From an uncultured bacterium (GTDB lineage: Bacteria > Bacteroidota > Bacteroidia > Chitinophagales > CAIOSU01), in NCBI GenBank assembly GCA_903861055.1, contig CAIOSU010000049.1, positions 1 through 8,483 of the forward strand: a stretch of DNA of 8,483 nucleotides, given 5' to 3'. A program made the position numbers and the translations under genes. Of this stretch, positions 6,691 through 8,483 are shown in pieces (position 1 is the first letter of the stretch; each line of letters opens with the position of its first letter). Below the pieces are notes generated by a model. It was not told the origin of the DNA. It did no database searches and saw only the letters and a program-made list of their open reading frames with translations.

Positions 6691-6735
6691 TTTATCAAGG
6701 ATTCATAAGCACCCAACAACTTGCAGTCAAAATCA

Positions 6736-8349
6736 ATGAGCAACGCCGAATCTCAAGGTAAAATGCCCAAGGGCATACCATATATAATTGGCAACGAGGC
6801 CGCCGAAAGGTTCAGCTATTATGGCATGAAAGCTATTCTTGCGGTATTTATGACCCAATACCTGTTCATGAGTGAAGGTACCTCCATAACTTGGATACAC
6901 CTATTCGGCATGGCAGTATACTTTCTGCCTTTGTTTGGCGCCCTGCTATCCGATATGTTTTTGGGCAAGTACAAAACCATTATTACCTTAAGCATAGTAT
7001 ACTGCCTCGGTCACTTAGTGTTGGCTATTTTTGAAAATCAAGAGGGCTTGGCATGGGGACTTGCACTAATTGCCATTGGCTCAGGCGGCATTAAGCCAAC
7101 CGTTGGTTCGCATGTTGGCGACCAATTTACCACCAAAAATGGCCATTTGCTTGAGAAGGCTTTCGGCTATTTTTATTTGGCCATCAACGTGGGGGCGTTT
7201 ATCTCGGCATTGCTTACTCCTTGGCTGCTCGATGTTTATGGCCCACACATAGCCTTCGGCGTTCCAGGCCTTTTGATGCTGATTGCCACTTGGGTATTTT
7301 GGTTGGGCAGAGACAAATACATAACCGTTGAACCCGTTGGTTTTTGGCCCTATTTACAGCAAATTTTTACGCCAGAAACTGCTAAAATTCTGTTTCGCTT
7401 AAGCCTGATATACTTCATATTCATTGCGGTATTTTGGAGCCTATACGACCAAACCATGAGCACTTGGGTACTGCAAGCCAGCCGCAGCTTAATGGATAAA
7501 ACCGTTGATATTGGCCCTTGGCATTTTGAGGTGCTCCCATCGCAAATACAGGCCATCAATGCCTTTTTTATCCTTACACTTACGCCGTTGTTCGCGTTTG
7601 TGGTTTACCCCTTCTTAAACAAACTTTTCCCATTAAGTCCTTTGCGTAAAATTGGCATCGGGTTGTTTGTTACCGCTATATCGTTTGTAGTGAGTGGTTG
7701 GATAGATGCACAGATGGAAGCCGGGCAAACCGTACACTTTTACTGGCAAGTATTGGCATACTTCATCATTACAGCGGGCGAGGTTATGGTAAGCATCACG
7801 GCGCTGGAGTTTGCCTACACCCAAGCCCCGTTGGCCATTAAATCGTTGATAATGGCGATGTACTACATCGCCATAACTTTGGGCAATGGGGTTACCATTA
7901 TCGTCAACCATGCCATACTCACGCCAATTGAAGTGGAGAGCATTTCCGCGACTGAAACTGGCACGTATATTACCATCTTGGACGACAAAACGATTGAAGA
8001 GGGCCATAGAATTGACTTGCCAAAAGTGAAAACCCTATACCAAACCAGTAACAATGGAAATGGTGAAATAGACACCTCTTACCTTAGCGGTACCTTTATA
8101 GCTGGCAAGCACGACCTTAATAGTAACCAGTTGGAAATACTGGATATTGATGGCAACCCTGTTGTTTATCAAATGCCAGCCAACCACCCAGCAAAATTAA
8201 AAGAGGTAACGATGGACTATAACCGCTACATGGGCTCGGAGTACTATTACTTTTTTGTAGTGCTCATGCTAGGTGCCGCGGTGCTGTTTATACCCGTGGC
8301 TTACTTTTATAAGGGTAAGTATTATGTGAATGCAGATAGGGTGGAATGA
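6736..8349 (+). CDS. POT/PTR2-family proton-coupled peptide transporter with periplasmic insert
   Basis: A 537-residue major-facilitator protein predicted to import di- and tripeptides with protons across the inner membrane. Family marks are ExxERF (Glu21, Glu24, Arg25, Phe26) followed by SYYGM on TM1, SGGIKP with Lys120 on TM4, GDQF at 128-131, FYLAINVGA (146-154) on TM5, Glu349 on TM10, and ALEFAYTQAP (356-365). I count twelve membrane helices (roughly 26-46, 54-76, 79-100, 105-125, 143-165, 171-190, 216-245, 268-296, 303-326, 334-362, 364-392, 502-526). The TM6-TM7 connection is under 30 residues, too short for the two extra helices (HA/HB) of standard bacterial POTs. Residues 393-500 form a soluble, beta-rich-looking insert between TM11 and TM12, on the periplasmic side. 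The frame extends to a TTG at 6721, but the ATG at 6736 is the more natural start. The gene follows a divergent promoter region and probably continues into the next gene. Confidence 0.92.
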   Translation: MSNAESQGKMPKGIPYIIGNEAAERFSYYGMKAILAVFMTQYLFMSEGTSITWIHLFGMAVYFLPLFGALLSDMFLGKYKTIITLSIVYCLGHLVLAIFENQEGLAWGLALIAIGSGGIKPTVGSHVGDQFTTKNGHLLEKAFGYFYLAINVGAFISALLTPWLLDVYGPHIAFGVPGLLMLIATWVFWLGRDKYITVEPVGFWPYLQQIFTPETAKILFRLSLIYFIFIAVFWSLYDQTMSTWVLQASRSLMDKTVDIGPWHFEVLPSQIQAINAFFILTLTPLFAFVVYPFLNKLFPLSPLRKIGIGLFVTAISFVVSGWIDAQMEAGQTVHFYWQVLAYFIITAGEVMVSITALEFAYTQAPLAIKSLIMAMYYIAITLGNGVTIIVNHAILTPIEVESISATETGTYITILDDKTIEEGHRIDLPKVKTLYQTSNNGNGEIDTSYLSGTFIAGKHDLNSNQLEILDIDGNPVVYQMPANHPAKLKEVTMDYNRYMGSEYYYFFVVLMLGAAVLFIPVAYFYKGKYYVNADRVE

Positions 8350-8373
8350 AATCCTTTTGGTTAAATTAGTAGC

Positions 8374-8483
8374 ATGAGCGAGCAGGATACGCCTAATGAA
8401 GAAACACCTGAGCAAAAACACAATCGCTTGCAAGTTGATAAGAGCATCAAGTCGCTTGTAGGGAGTTTACGAGAAAAGAAGAC
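8374..8483 (+). CDS. Start of an unrecognised gene, cut by the window edge
   Basis: An ATG at 8374, 24 bases after the transporter stop, opens a frame that stays open for 36 codons to the end of the window. The visible N-terminus is highly polar: MSEQDTPNEETPEQKHNR, then a more regular stretch (LQVDKSIKSLVGSLREKK) that could be an amphipathic helix. There is no signal peptide in the visible part. I see no terminator or convincing promoter in the gap, so it is probably co-transcribed with the peptide transporter. The product cannot be named from this fragment. Confidence 0.6.
   Translation, partial: MSEQDTPNEETPEQKHNRLQVDKSIKSLVGSLREKK

Noticed and set aside
6595..6720. preQ1 riboswitch ahead of the queuosine-precursor transporter
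   Set aside because: The leader does not show the compact C-rich hairpin with A-rich tail of preQ1-I. Only short TAGGT/ACCTA pairings are present, so no riboswitch is called.
7633..8007. 124-codon open frame on the minus strand inside the peptide transporter
   Set aside because: It is fully covered by a well-supported membrane protein gene in the other strand, and its translation is rich in His, Arg and Asn without domain-like pattern.
8350..8373. TAAATTAG at 8362-8369 as a promoter for the last gene
   Set aside because: No TTG lies 17-23 bases upstream and transcription would begin at or after the start codon. Read-through from the transporter gene is more likely.

Overview
The window reads as a stretch of ordinary chromosome from a member of the Bacteroidota (Flavobacteriales, Cytophagales or Chitinophagales type). 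This placement is an inference. It rests on moderately AT-rich DNA, signal peptides ending in an Ala-Gln junction, almost no Shine-Dalgarno sequences, candidate promoters resembling the Bacteroidota TTG / TAnnTTTG pair, and the flavour of the proteins. No RNA gene, insertion sequence, CRISPR array or phage gene is visible.

Layout, left to right. (1) Positions 23-3045 hold a two-gene plus-strand operon: a biotin-dependent acyl-CoA carboxylase alpha subunit (biotin carboxylase plus biotin carrier) whose TGA stop overlaps the GTG start of a secreted paraoxonase/arylesterase-family lactonase. (2) Positions 3046-3439 are AT-rich and contain no convincing gene, only an imperfect hairpin and a short open frame. 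(3) Positions 3440-3856 encode a 138-residue protein of uncertain family, possibly a degenerate GIY-YIG-like fold, followed by a clear intrinsic terminator at 3895-3936. (4) A secreted, helical, TPR-like protein runs to 4582; its only plausible start codons are TTGs lying at or in the T-tract of that terminator. (5) rlmI, encoding a 23S rRNA m5C methyltransferase with a PUA domain, occupies 4645-5808. It converges, with only 3 bp between stop codons, on (6) a minus-strand YhhQ-type queuosine-precursor transporter at 5812-6594. (7) A 141-bp divergent promoter region separates that gene from (8) a POT/PTR2-family peptide transporter at 6736-8349, closely followed by (9) the first 36 codons of an unrecognised gene running off the right edge.

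Most of the content is housekeeping: acyl-CoA carboxylation, RNA modification (rRNA methylation, and tRNA queuosine supply by salvage) and peptide uptake. I did not find a clear new multi-gene system. The points most worth a second look are two genes that resemble animal families more than textbook bacterial ones. One is the PON-like lactonase, with every calcium-ligand and active-site position recognisable. The other is the PepT-like transporter, which lacks the usual bacterial HA/HB helices and carries a soluble domain of about 105 residues between TM11 and TM12. The uncharacterised gene and its AT-rich flank at 3046-3936 are also of interest.
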